Part shown: one piece after another, positions 47,014 to 57,310 of the stretch
Layout: each line of letters opens with the position of its first letter
Numbering within the stretch: the first letter of the stretch is position 1
Assembly: GCF_964199755.1 (NCBI RefSeq)
Contig: NC_133906.1
Location: 15,845,378 to 15,909,377, forward strand
Source: Larus michahellis
Lineage: Eukaryota > Chordata > Aves > Charadriiformes > Laridae
Direction of reading: 5' to 3'
DNA length: 64,000 bases
Translations under genes and position numbers: made by a program
The notes under the pieces: generated by a model
Told to the model about the DNA's origin: nothing
What the model saw: only the letters and a program-made list of their open reading frames with translations
Database searches by the model: none

Positions 47014-47326
47014 TTAACTCTCTGTTGTCGTTTGAATGGTGCTGGCTGCTGCTACACTGGAGGGAAGAGAAGCGGGATGAAGGCAGTAAGGCAACGCGTC
47101 CAGAGGGTGCTCTGGGGCGTCTGCGTTGCTGTACGTCACCCGGAGCCCATCCGCCTCCGGCCTGAGGTATGAGTTGGTTTTGGCTGTCATCAAAGGGGTG
47201 CTTTGCGAAACCAGAGACTCAGCCGCTCCAGTGCGAGTGGTGGCTGCAGAAACAGCAAAAGTGTCGTGGAAATGCTTTCGGTGCCCATACCTGCTGCAGG
47301 CGATGGCATGGTAAAAGCCTAATAAA
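47014..47326. other. CpG-dense open patch, strand uncertain
   Basis: GC-rich sequence with clustered CpG (at least eight between about 47090 and 47165) stands out from CpG-poor flanks. On the minus strand an acceptor-like tttgtctttattag (AG at 47319-47320) precedes 304 bases open to a TAA at 47014-47016, about 100 residues. On the plus strand another frame is open to a TAA at 47312-47314 with AATAAA at 47321-47326. Neither peptide is recognised. It may be a terminal exon on one strand, an old retrocopy or a regulatory patch. Confidence 0.25.
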
Positions 47327-49865
47327 GACAAAATGATAGGTAGTTCTTCACACGTGAGCAAATTAACATGAAATCTCAATTTTTTCAGTCTTAATCTTGT
47401 AAAAGAAAATGAAATTCAAACTCGTGTTCGGAAATAAGTCTACTTGGTTACTAAAGCCCTTCCAGCAAGACAAACCCTACAAAGCTGCTTCGCTCCCACG
47501 GAGACGGAGGGGAGGGGTTTGGGCAGTGAGGTCTGGGCTGTGGAAGCTGTTGGGTCTTCTCCAGCCGTTCTGTGTTCCTGCTCCTTGCAGGCTGTCACCT
47601 TGGTGAACCCAGACTGCCAGGTTGGAGGGCAGCAACGTTTCCTGCAGACTTTGGTATTGTATTTTGCATTTTTTTTGCCTCTAGCTCATTGACTTTACTA
47701 AACAAGAGGGGACAGGTTTACTCCTTGTCACACTCCAGTGTTGGTAGTGGTGTTAGTGCAGCAGGGTTATAGTCTTGGATCTTGAAATACAGGGAAGATA
47801 AATGCCAACTCCTCCTTTTTTCTTTAAAACATTAAAAGAAAAAAAAGCAGCTTTTAAAACTAACAGCTCTTTTGTTCTAAGGGCAGTTTTGTTCTTTATA
47901 AATAAGTTTTTTCCATTCTCTTTTTGAAGTTGCACATCTGCTATTGCAAACAACACAGTTATTTCCAGGACTAAATAAGAGGTGCTGTGTAATCCAGTCG
48001 CCCCTGCGAAATCTCATTTTCTGAAGTCTCTTAGATATAGAAATTGCTTTCAGCAAATTCATGAGGCTCTTGAGAAAGCTCTGAGCTGTGTGGGTGATAC
48101 CGGCTTTAGAGCTGGATTGGAGGAATTTGAGAGAGAACACAAAATAGACAAAATAAGGTCTTTTCCGTAAGAGCCAAACGGAGACTAGTTTTCCTGAGAT
48201 CTGTGAGACTTCAGACCTCTGGTGAACGGTCTCACTCTAAAAGATCTTTATAGAAGGAATTTTCCGTAAGTTTCCTGTAAGAAATTAGAGGTAAATATAC
48301 TATATTAAACCTGGAAGTGCAAGTTTAGGTTATGTCAATGGAGATTATTCACCGGGGCTACTACAAGCATTGCCTGGGCAAATCCTCAGCTCTGGAAGGA
48401 GGAATTTCCTGTTGCGAAGAGGGCAAAAATGAGAGTGAGAGGAGGAAAAAAGCTTACAACGATTTGACTCTGTGTGTAACTTGACCAGGAGACTTTCTGT
48501 ATTGATTAATGGATTTAAACCAAACCTCTTTGCTTATACCTGTAGTTCCTGGATTTGCTTGGGGTCCTGTGAACTAAGGCTTGGAAGAAACAACCTCCTG
48601 AAGTCAAATGGGCTGTGAACACAATCCAGCTGTGTCTTCCTTTCATCTTCTCAGTCTGGTGTATCTGCCAGCGTTCTAAATGTTCCGAATACCAGGTAGA
48701 TAATGTTTCTTGCTCTCGAAAGCTTTAGGAGAAGGAGGACCGTGGTCAGAGCAGAGCAGCGTTCAGGGAGGGACACTGCGCTGGCCGAGCAGAACCAAAC
48801 CTCTTGCCCAAACACCTCCGTTGGGATCGGATGTGTACGTGTCAGGGACAGCTGCTCATCACTAGGAAACTGAGGCTCAAACCCTCCTCAGCCCCTCCAG
48901 ATCTTCTCTGAAATCCCCCTTTGTAAGTTTGGAAGGGCAGCAAAAACTCAGGAGGAATGTAACTAAACCCTGGCTCTTGTTAGTGCTCACGAATGGCGTT
49001 AAGTCCTCAGCCTTTTCTCTTTCTTTTCTTAATGGAAGCTGAGTTGCGGAGGAGCCTTCGTCTTGGTGATTCCTGTTCTGAAGTGGTGTCTTGGGATAAG
49101 GGCTTTTCATTTCTTTTGAAGATGCTACTAGAAGAAAACTCATTAGAGCAAGTGCAGTTACAAATTGCTGTGTCTCTTGTGGTTTGACACCAGTTTGGAG
49201 AGCGTGATCATGCAACGCAGCTTTCTTTCTGGTTTGCCGTGCGGCACCAGGGCATTTACCAGCCTGAAGCATCCCAAGTAGACGTGAAACACTTAGGCTT
49301 TGGGATTTATTCTTTGCCTTTTGCCTTGCTGTGTAGTTTGACAGACTCGCGAGTCCTGCAGATGAATCCTTTCCAGGCACCGGTTGTGATGGCCATGTGT
49401 CATGGGGTGTAGAAAACGCTCAGCTCCTGGGTTTTGCTTGGGGGAAAGGGAAATGCAGGAGGGTGAATGCCCATATCAAAGCCCACCTACAGGTAGGAAA
49501 TGAGAGAAACATGAGTTCTGCTGGGTCCCCAAAATGTTAACAAACCCGGTGTTCAGGCAGAGCAATGGGATCAGTGAGCCCCCAGTTTTGGGGTGCTCTT
49601 GCAGAGGAGCATCGTGCTGGAGGCTCTTCCTGGGCTACTCAGTACCGGCGCTGTGGCAAACTCCCTCTGGGCAGTGTCTGTGCCAACAGCTTGGGCAGCT
49701 GGGTTCACAACCAGCCATGGACTAGGACGTTAAAGCCAATAGACTGAAATATAATAATAATAATCCATTGGAAGGGTGCCATCAGATGCGGAAGATCTCA
49801 CTGCTTCCAGGTGGAAGTGATGAGTTGTTTCCCTGTCCCAGAGGAAGAAGAGTTAAAACCTTATT

Positions 49866-49920
49866 TAACACACAGGTCCTGATTCAGCAGAGCACGTAAC
49901 CCTGTATTTTAAGCATATGG
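49866..49920 (-). repeat. Diverged ancient amniote repeat, other orientation
   Basis: The words caggtcctgattcagcagag, cacgtaac and ttttaagcatatgg resemble the start of the same old sauropsid repeat as at 9293-9425, in which 'tgattcagcaaagcactt' is followed by 'ttaagcatgtgc' words. The copy is short and mutated. Confidence 0.4.
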
Positions 49921-51975
49921 ATGCTCTCCAGAGCGTTCTGGGAGCTACTCATCGTTTGAAAGCAAAGCAAATAATTAAGAGCCTCTCTGAACTGGGGCCT
50001 CCCCACTTCTCACAGCGTTGTGTCCCAGATTTCTGGTGTTTCGCTTGTCCTTCGTGTTGTAGCGTATCGACCTCCAGTCTGGCTCGAAGGGAAGCCACCA
50101 GGCAGGAGGCTGCTGCTGGGCTGTGGGTGTCGAGAGGCTTTTTTGAAAGGCACATTGAGAAAGTGGGTTTTGCTATAAGGTCACGGTGAATGGTGTGTTT
50201 GTATCTGGGCAGGAGCGCGCCTGGCAGAAGGTGAGGGGAAGGGATGGAGTATACATTTGGGACCCCACATGTGTCATGCACCTAATAAACCAGTTACAGC
50301 AAGTGAATAAACGCCCACTGGTGTCCCTGTGGTTGGGAAGTGGATTTTATGGTCAGCTTGAATTTTGGGCCTCACGAAAGACAATATATCAGATGTTTTC
50401 TATACATACATTTCATATATGGGTTATAATGGAGTTAATAGAACTTTCTTCTGGAATGGAAGTGGTTCTGGGTATTGATGAGAGCAACGCAGGGCATGCA
50501 TAAAAGCTTTCCCAGAAAATCAGCTAGCACTCTAAGCGTGACAGGTTCTTTTGGGGTATTATTCCAACTATCAGGCTGTGGAGAAAAATAGGATTATTGC
50601 AGCGTTATTCCTGAACATTTAAATAAAGTACAGGAGGGTGCAAAGCAACATATGCTTCATCAGGTTCTGAGGTAGAAGTTCTTAGAGCAAACTCATGGTG
50701 GCTGATAGCTGTAAACAAGCTGTTGTTACTTAAAAATAAATAAGAAATATCTGATTTGATAAAACTTGATTTATTCAAAAAGGGCTGAGGTGAACACACT
50801 TGAATTCATTCTCGCTTTCTACATTAGAGTAATTACTTGGAATTACACCAGTGAAATTTGGTTCAGAGGAGATAAAAATTGGCCACCTATCAAGGAATAA
50901 AATATTTAAGCCTGTTATGTAGTAGTTTAACTTACTTGAGCACAATAAAAGCTCTTGGTAACCAAGACAATGACATGGAAGTGTGATCAACTGTACAATT
51001 TCTGTGTTTAAAAAAAAAAAAAAAAGAAAAAAGCTTGCAAACAGGCTCCCATGTACACACATTTTGTCTGTGTGTTTGAGTGCGAGCCTGTATGTGTGTA
51101 ACTGCGTTGTAAAATCTTTTCATTTGGATTAAATAAGTTATGTACATATATACACACAGCACGCCTGCTGTACTCTGCATGTTAAGGATGGATTTAGGGG
51201 CGCAGCATCTGATAGATGATCCACTAGCGAAAACCGGGGCAAAAATAGGTCTTAGGACTCTGTTTCTGGATAGCTGCAGTTCAGTGGTATGTTGAGCTAC
51301 TGCCGTTCAAACCAAACCAAAAAAAAAAAAACCAAAAAGGCCTTTGCCCACTGTTTGTGGGATACAGAAATATGGTTCTGGGGTTTGCGTAGTTTGATTT
51401 GGAATTGTGCCGTAACCGCAAGTTTATTAAAAATCAGCATCTCTAAAATAGCATGTCGGCTAACAAAGTCAAGCAGAAGCTTTCAGAACAAAATCAGATA
51501 GCTAATAATTTAAACCAGTGGTTTTTGCCAGGGATCAGTGTTGGCTCAAACTGTTGCCATATTGGTAAAGAATGCTCCGAATTGTAGATTTCTATAAAAA
51601 GCAAGGAGTGGGGATATTGTCTGTTAAAGCAACTACTGCTATAAAACTGTGTTTTATGGCTTTCAGAAGTTGTCTACTTTGTGTGCTGAACTCAGAGCAC
51701 TCCGCTCTCCCCTTTCATTAGTTTACATATATTAATGATATTTATTTTCTCTCCTTCCTTCTCCCCATCTTGATTATTTTAGTTTCATGCCATGGCAGAT
51801 AATGTCCTTTGTAGCTTAAGAAAGTTGAAAACAAATTCCTTAGGTATTTAGTGTTTCACATAAATGGTAACTTAAAACCTGCTCGATGATGCAGTAAAAC
51901 ATCAAAACCACCCCCAACAGAATCACAATCAAAAGTCTAAATAAACATTTTCTGTTTTCTCCTCCTGCCTGGCAG

Positions 51976-52067
51976 GACTCCCGCTGCATTACCGCGCAGC
52001 TTCAGCAGCAGTTGAGAGAAATGGGTCTGGAAAATAAACTCATATCCCCCCAGCTTGGAGCCGTTAG
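51976..52067 (+). other. Exon-like segment of 92 bases next to SMIM32
   Basis: A strong acceptor (ttttctcctcctgcctggcag, AG at 51974-51975) and donor gttag|gtaaat (52068) bound a GC-richer segment. It is open in one frame only, reading DSRCITAQLQQQLREMG and continuing to GAV plus two bases. The Gln-rich helix-like peptide is not recognised. It lies about 250 bases beyond the SMIM32 poly(A) signal on the opposite strand. No partner exon is certain; the segment at 42530 is phase-compatible in one of its frames. Confidence 0.3.
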
Positions 52068-52313
52068 GTAAATACACCGTGTTTTTTTACACTTGATGCT
52101 ATGGTTTCATAAACATGGGTAACAAGCTCCACCAGATGCCCAAATCGGAGACTGTTGTTAATGCAAATATCCTTGTATGGACACTGAATGGGTGGATGAT
52201 GACATTTGCATACATACAGAGCTTAATCTGGAATCACGGGGCAATTTTTTTTTTTTTGCACAAAACTGGATAAATTTGCTAAAGCATTCTCTCTTCAGTT
52301 CATAACAGAGCTT

Positions 52314-52319
52314 TTTATT
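52314..52319 (-). terminator. SMIM32: SMIM32 poly(A) signal
   Basis: TTTATT on the plus strand is AATAAA on the minus strand, about 165 bases after the SMIM32 stop codon. It is the first canonical signal in the transcript direction, so a short 3' UTR is likely. Confidence 0.5.
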
Positions 52320-52484
52320 TACAGCTATTCCGATTTGCATACAGCATATTTTTCAGCAATCTTTTCCTGCGATGCCGCCTGTTTAAAGAGGGTCACATCC
52401 ATTCACTGCCACATGGCAATAACGCCTTATTGCACGGGGTTTCTGGTGCCTGCTACTGCTGTGAGACATAGTTGCTCGCTAGTG

Positions 52485-52805
52485 TCAGACAGCTTGTGTC
52501 CTCCACGGGCTCCTCGCTTCTCGGAGCGATCTGTCGTAAGGAAGAGTAGCAAAAAAAGAATTTTTGAGCTGGCAGTTTATGAAGAGCACAATGAATGTCA
52601 CAGTCAAGAGCAGAAAGAAAAACAGAATGATGTAAGTCACCAGGTCTGGCTTATTTATTTCCCCTTCTTTTAACACCCTGGCTGTCGACATGTAAAAAGC
52701 GGAGGAGCTCACGGGTCTTGGTGTGCCGCTCAGGTAGGGCGTGTTGGTCTGAATGATGAGGTGAGCTTCAGTGGCACTAGTTGAATTTAGCAATTCACTA
52801 TACAT
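52485..52805 (-). CDS. SMIM32: SMIM32, small integral membrane protein 32 orthologue
   Basis: A single-exon frame of 106 residues. From memory of human SMIM32, the C-terminal half matches: a KPDL-x-TY entry (52-58), one hydrophobic membrane span (about 57-79, FFFLLL then VLFINCQL) and the tail S-x-FA-x-LPYDRSLREAR-x-PW. The N-terminal half (MYSELLNSTS...) is divergent, with an NST glycosylation sequon at residue 7, so a lumenal or outer N-terminus and cytosolic C-terminus are likely. The ATG at 52803-52805 is chosen because it aligns with the human MYGD start; the frame continues four codons further to a TTG, which is not a credible start. Molecular function is not known to me. It is convergent with SMAD5, in line with the gene order I recall near human SMAD5 and TRPC7. 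Confidence 0.88.
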   Translation of the reverse strand: MYSELLNSTSATEAHLIIQTNTPYLSGTPRPVSSSAFYMSTARVLKEGEINKPDLVTYIILFFFLLLTVTFIVLFINCQLKNSFFATLPYDRSLREARSPWRTQAV

Positions 52806-55723
52806 GTTCTTGCTCAAATTTCCTCCACAGTTGAAGTAAAGCAGGAGAGCAAACGCAGTCAGTCTTTGGCATAGGAGAAGAATAATGTTCCTGCTTGTAA
52901 AAGGCTGAAAACCAGCCGCATTTTGTCTAAAAGCAAATTAATTCACTTGCACGGCTCAGTGACTTTCTTTTAAATCTTCTTGGCTCATATTTACAGCATT
53001 CACCCACAAATATTAATCAAAAATGATATAGGTACCTCGTGTCCTGGCCCTCGTTCCCCCAGCACAACTCTTTTGGGGAAAAGCGCTGGATCATCTGCTG
53101 GTCAGGCGGGACGGACTGGGAGCCCCCGACATCTGCTGGGAGCCCCGCTCCACCTGCGTGGGAAAAGGCTCCGGAGCTGGCAGCCGGGCAGAAGGGGAGC
53201 TCACTCGCCGTGAAAGGAAGGCACGATGGATTTCCAGCTGGTTTTCAGAAGTGGGATGTGCACAAATCTGAGGTTAAATGGCATCTGTGGGGAGAGGCAG
53301 CTGCAGCTTTGAGATCCCGCTGAATTTGCTGTCGGGAGGCTCCGTGCTGTTGAAATCCCGGTGCAGTGAAGCATTAGTTGACTTTCTTAATCCCAGTTAA
53401 CAGCATGCTGTGGAGCCCACGTTAAGAGGCTGAGCTTTCTGCTTGAGCATTCCAGGCACTCCTTTCGATTGCTTTGAGAAAAATAAATTAAAAAAATATA
53501 AATAAATAGACCTATATCCCTTTGTCCAAAAAAGAAACACCTCCCTGCGTTGGGAAAAAAAGAAAAGCCTCCCTGTGAATGGGAGGGGGGTCAGTTCTTT
53601 GGAAACCTCCTCTCTGCCCTCAGTTCAGCCGAGCTGCGAGGTGGGACTGTGCAGGGTTCTGTCAAATGTGACTTTTTCCCCCTGCCAGAAGCTCCACCGC
53701 AGCATCACTTGCCACCGTGGGAAGGGGAGAGGCGCGTGGTGGTGCCGACCGGCTCCGCAGCCCGTGGTGCATCTGGCAGTGACACGATGCTAAAAAGGAA
53801 GAGATCTTGTGCCTGAGGCTCCGGCTGGAGCTTCTGAGCTGGGGGAGGGCAGCAGAGAATGGGACAAAAAGAAGAAAATTGCCTCAAAACCTTTCTCTCT
53901 TCTCAGACCTTTATTGTTAAAATCTTAGAGTAATCAGAAAATGTCTTTTTATTTTTTTTTCTTCTTTCTTCCTTCCCTATGGTCCCCAGCACCCTCTCCA
54001 GCCTGACAATTAGCATGTTAATTTTTTTTCTTTTTTTTTTTTTCCTTCATCAAATTGCTTTTATGCTGCTATTAGCTGCTGGCTGCTTGCCAGCTCCCTG
54101 TCTCAGCCTCTCGCTTCCATGCATCAGATAAGCGCCGTTAATACTTTTCTTTTAACTCATCGCAACTTGAAAGGGGCAGGGGGCAGAGCCAGGGCGGGGG
54201 CGAGAGTAGCGAGGAAGAGAGAGGGGCACTGGGTAACTGGGCAGAGGAAAAGTGGGGAAAGAGCTTCTCCAAGTCCCAGGGTGTGCTGATCCAAGCAAAT
54301 GCTTAAAGCGGCTTATGAGGAGATATTGCAGCCAACAGTCCCGGGTGGTTAAACGTTTCAATTAGCCTAAGAAATGTTTCTGCTGGGAGAGGGGGGATGA
54401 AGAGAGGAGAAATCTTCTGGTCAGTTAGATTTAAATAAAATACAATGAAGTCTCTGCTAGAGAGCAACACCTTCTGAGGTCCTGGTCAGTGTGTTCCTGA
54501 TCTCTTGCCAAGCTCCAGGTGCTCCAGTGAAACCCCTTGTGCCTCCAGCGGCTCTGCTGGGGCGGTTGAAGGCTGTCGCGTCCTTGTTCACGTCCTTCTG
54601 CGTCTCTCCTCAGAAAAACCGCGTGTTTACCTACAAGTCTCGGGGACCTTTTGCATTCCCAGGGAAATCTTCTCTAAGGGCTTTCCTGATTTTTTTTGTT
54701 TCTCTCTCTCTTTTTCCCTCCCTCCCTTCTTGCCCATTTTTCAGCCCAATTGACCTGACTCTTCCACGCACTGATCCAGGATGGATGGGGGGGTCTTTCC
54801 CTGCCTGTACCCTGTTCCTCCTGGGGACACATCTCCTGCCCACAGAGCCATGGTAGTTACACCTATTTACTCTGTGCAGGTTCAAAGAACAGGACGCCGA
54901 GGCAGGCAGCCAGCACAGGGGCTGGAAAAATCAACAGAGTCATAAAAAAAGCTAATATAGTTTGCAACTGTTTTACCTACCACGTCTTCATGAAATCAGA
55001 GAGTTTGTGAGCAGCAGCAGCACGGCATGGAAGTCTGGTAGGCTGGATGTCTTCCCAGGACCATCCCGTCTTCGTCTCCCTCTTCCCTGAACTGTTTTTG
55101 AGTTTAACCAGAGTTTGCGTCCTTTTTTATTTATTTACTGCATTGTTTTTATTAGTCTGTAGGAAAAGCAGGGAGGCATCTGGGGGCCGAGTCCTATAAA
55201 TAGTGTGGACAGTCTTAACGTTTCGCATACTTGAGCAAAAAGTTTGTTATAAACAGCTTCTCTGCAAATGTTACCGACTGTGCAGGAGGAGGGAAAAACA
55301 CTATAGAGGATGCATGTGAATTTTGTCGTTGTGGGTGTATTTTGTCCTTGCAGAGAAATGTGGTTTTTGTTAGCCCTGTGGCACTCTGCTCGGTGACTCA
55401 AATTGGGCAGAGGTGGGGAAGGAAGGGCTCTGTCAGGGTGGCTCCTTGGTGGCCATGGGCCATGCACCTCCCTCCTTCCCCCCAGCCTGCAGGGATCATC
55501 CCGCCGAGGCATCCGAGGTGTCCCTGGAGGTGGATGGGACGGTCCTGTCAATGGGACAGTCACTTCACTGCTGGGAGGGGACAAACGGGCTGTTTGCTCT
55601 GCCAGGTCAGTGCCTCCCTACGACCTTCTGTGGCTGCGTGTCTCTCCCCTGCAAACACGGGCGCCCCCTCTGAGCCTCCTCTTTCCACCCCTGTTCACAG
55701 GCACACGCTGAGCCGGAATCTGG

Positions 55724-55744
55724 TTTTTTTTTTTTTTTTTTTTT
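55724..55744. repeat. Poly(T) tract, 21 bases
   Basis: An uninterrupted T-run that encodes the Phe run within the longest chance frame of the region (55231-55974). Simple repeat. Confidence 0.85.
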
Positions 55745-57204
55745 CTCCCTTTTACTCCTACAAAATATTATCTCTTGCTCTTGGAAGATGTATTTTCTGC
55801 CCCGAAGATACAGATGTTCAGCTCCAGTGCCAGCGCTTTGGGTTGAGAACCGTTGCTAATCGTCACGGTCCAACCGCCCGGCGCTGGGATAAATCCTCTG
55901 GGTGTTTTACCAGCGCCCCGTGTGCACGCAGGCTCCGGAGCGCACAAAACTCCTCCTGCTTTTTGGCTGGCTGAGGCTGATAGAAACTGATGAGAAGCCC
56001 TGGGACTAAATCAGATGTGTTTTCTGCAGCACTGTATCCAGGTTTAATCTTAAAAAAGCTAAATTACCATAAATAATACCTTAATTGCAAAAATAAGAGC
56101 TGATGCTTTCCCTTTGTTCTCCTTAATTTGGAAGAGCATTTAAAGTCTTCAGTTCCTCGTAATTTTTCCTCATTAACTTATTTCTTATTCAGTAGCTTTG
56201 TTGTTTTTGTTGCTTGTTTTATTTTTTTTTTAAGGTTTCCAGCATTTAACGACTTGTTTTCGTTAGTTTTTTTTTTTTAATGTGCACTGGCAGCGGTGCT
56301 GCAAGGACAAACGCAGAGTCTCTGACACTGGCTGGACTTTAACAATAATAAACTTCTCAGTGTTGCAACTTCCTGGCGCGTTTGGAAGCTGGGTCAGCAT
56401 CGTCAGCCATGGTGGCACCGTGGGGACAATCCCGGGGGTGGACAGGCTCTCCACCTACGCTGGTCTCACCCTTCCCTATGGACATGTCTTCCCCCAGCTA
56501 CGTTCAACAGCAAGAAATTTCATCTCGGAGATGCTGGAGCCTCCTGGAGCCCCAGTTGACCCCGAGGAATTTATCAACAGTGGCAGTGACTTGGTGGCAG
56601 TTCTGGCCTGAGCTGAGTCTTGCCCTAGTGTGAAATAAATAGTGGCATAAACTATCCAGAGCAGAAAAAAGGGAAAACTGAGCCTGTGACCCTCAGCACC
56701 ACTCAGCAGTTGCTCTCCGGGCTGGCAGGGCCATCGTATTTGCTTTAACGATCCTTCAGCCAAGCTACCACCAAACACCATGCAAATCTTACCGGGTGGG
56801 AACCGGTCGGGGTGCAGCCGCGCTGTGAAAGGCTGGAGCCTTTCCCCATTTCCAGACTGGTAAATAATGCATGATCTCTCTCTCTCACATGCTTACGCAA
56901 CCCCTACCACGATAAATATCAACCGAGGGAAATGAAAGTGGAAAGAAACATTATCTTTCTTAGTAATGCAACCATTTACAATCTGCGTTACGATCCTTCT
57001 GCTCTCAGGAGTGAGCGTCAGTCAGGGGGATGTTTCTATTAGCAGACCAGAATGCAACAAATCACAGGCTGTAACTTCCCAGTGCTGCGTAAAAGCAGCC
57101 TTAAAACCATATAAAGGAAATAAAATAAAAATAATATACAGAGATTACTTCCTTTTTTAATCACTCCAATGGAAAATACTTACTTCCAGGTGCCTGAGAA
57201 TCAG

Positions 57205-57310
57205 ATATTAAGGACGATATTTTCAAATGCAGGGGCATAAAATTGAGCACTAGACACCTAATCTGTGGATCTTGCCTTTGGTGCTTACATATGGGGCTGG
57301 ATGCCTGAAG
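57205..57310 (+). repeat. Diverged ancient repeat ('attttcaaatgc... acctaa' type)
   Basis: The words gatattttcaaatgcagggg, gacacctaatc and ggggctggatgcct resemble an old sauropsid repeat with 'gattttcaaaag' and 'ggcacctaa' words. A similar trace is at 62985-63090. The copy is weak and the family unnamed. Confidence 0.3.

Larger units (their letters stand above)
43081..52313. other. Intergenic DNA between SMAD5 and SMIM32
   Basis: About 9.2 kb without a recognised gene. It contains a 14-base G run (45588-45601), a CpG-dense open patch (47014-47326), an old repeat trace (49866-49920), a small minus-strand frame with a signal-like N-terminus (46295-46480), a longer minus-strand chance frame (48877-49380) and an exon-like segment (51976-52067). 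Genes meet tail to tail here, so promoters are not expected except for unknown non-coding RNAs. Confidence 0.6.

Noticed and set aside
48877-49380. 167-codon open frame on the minus strand
   Set aside because: It begins with GTG, has mixed codon use and no domain, signal or splice support. Length alone is not enough.
49949-50281. Open frames on both strands near 50 kb
   Set aside because: Both strands are open at once, no splice signals bound them, and neither peptide is recognised.
55231-55974. Longest open frame, 247 codons on the plus strand
   Set aside because: It starts at TTG, runs through a 21-T homopolymer giving a Phe run, overlaps other long frames in the same GC-richer region and has no recognisable domain. 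It looks like chance.
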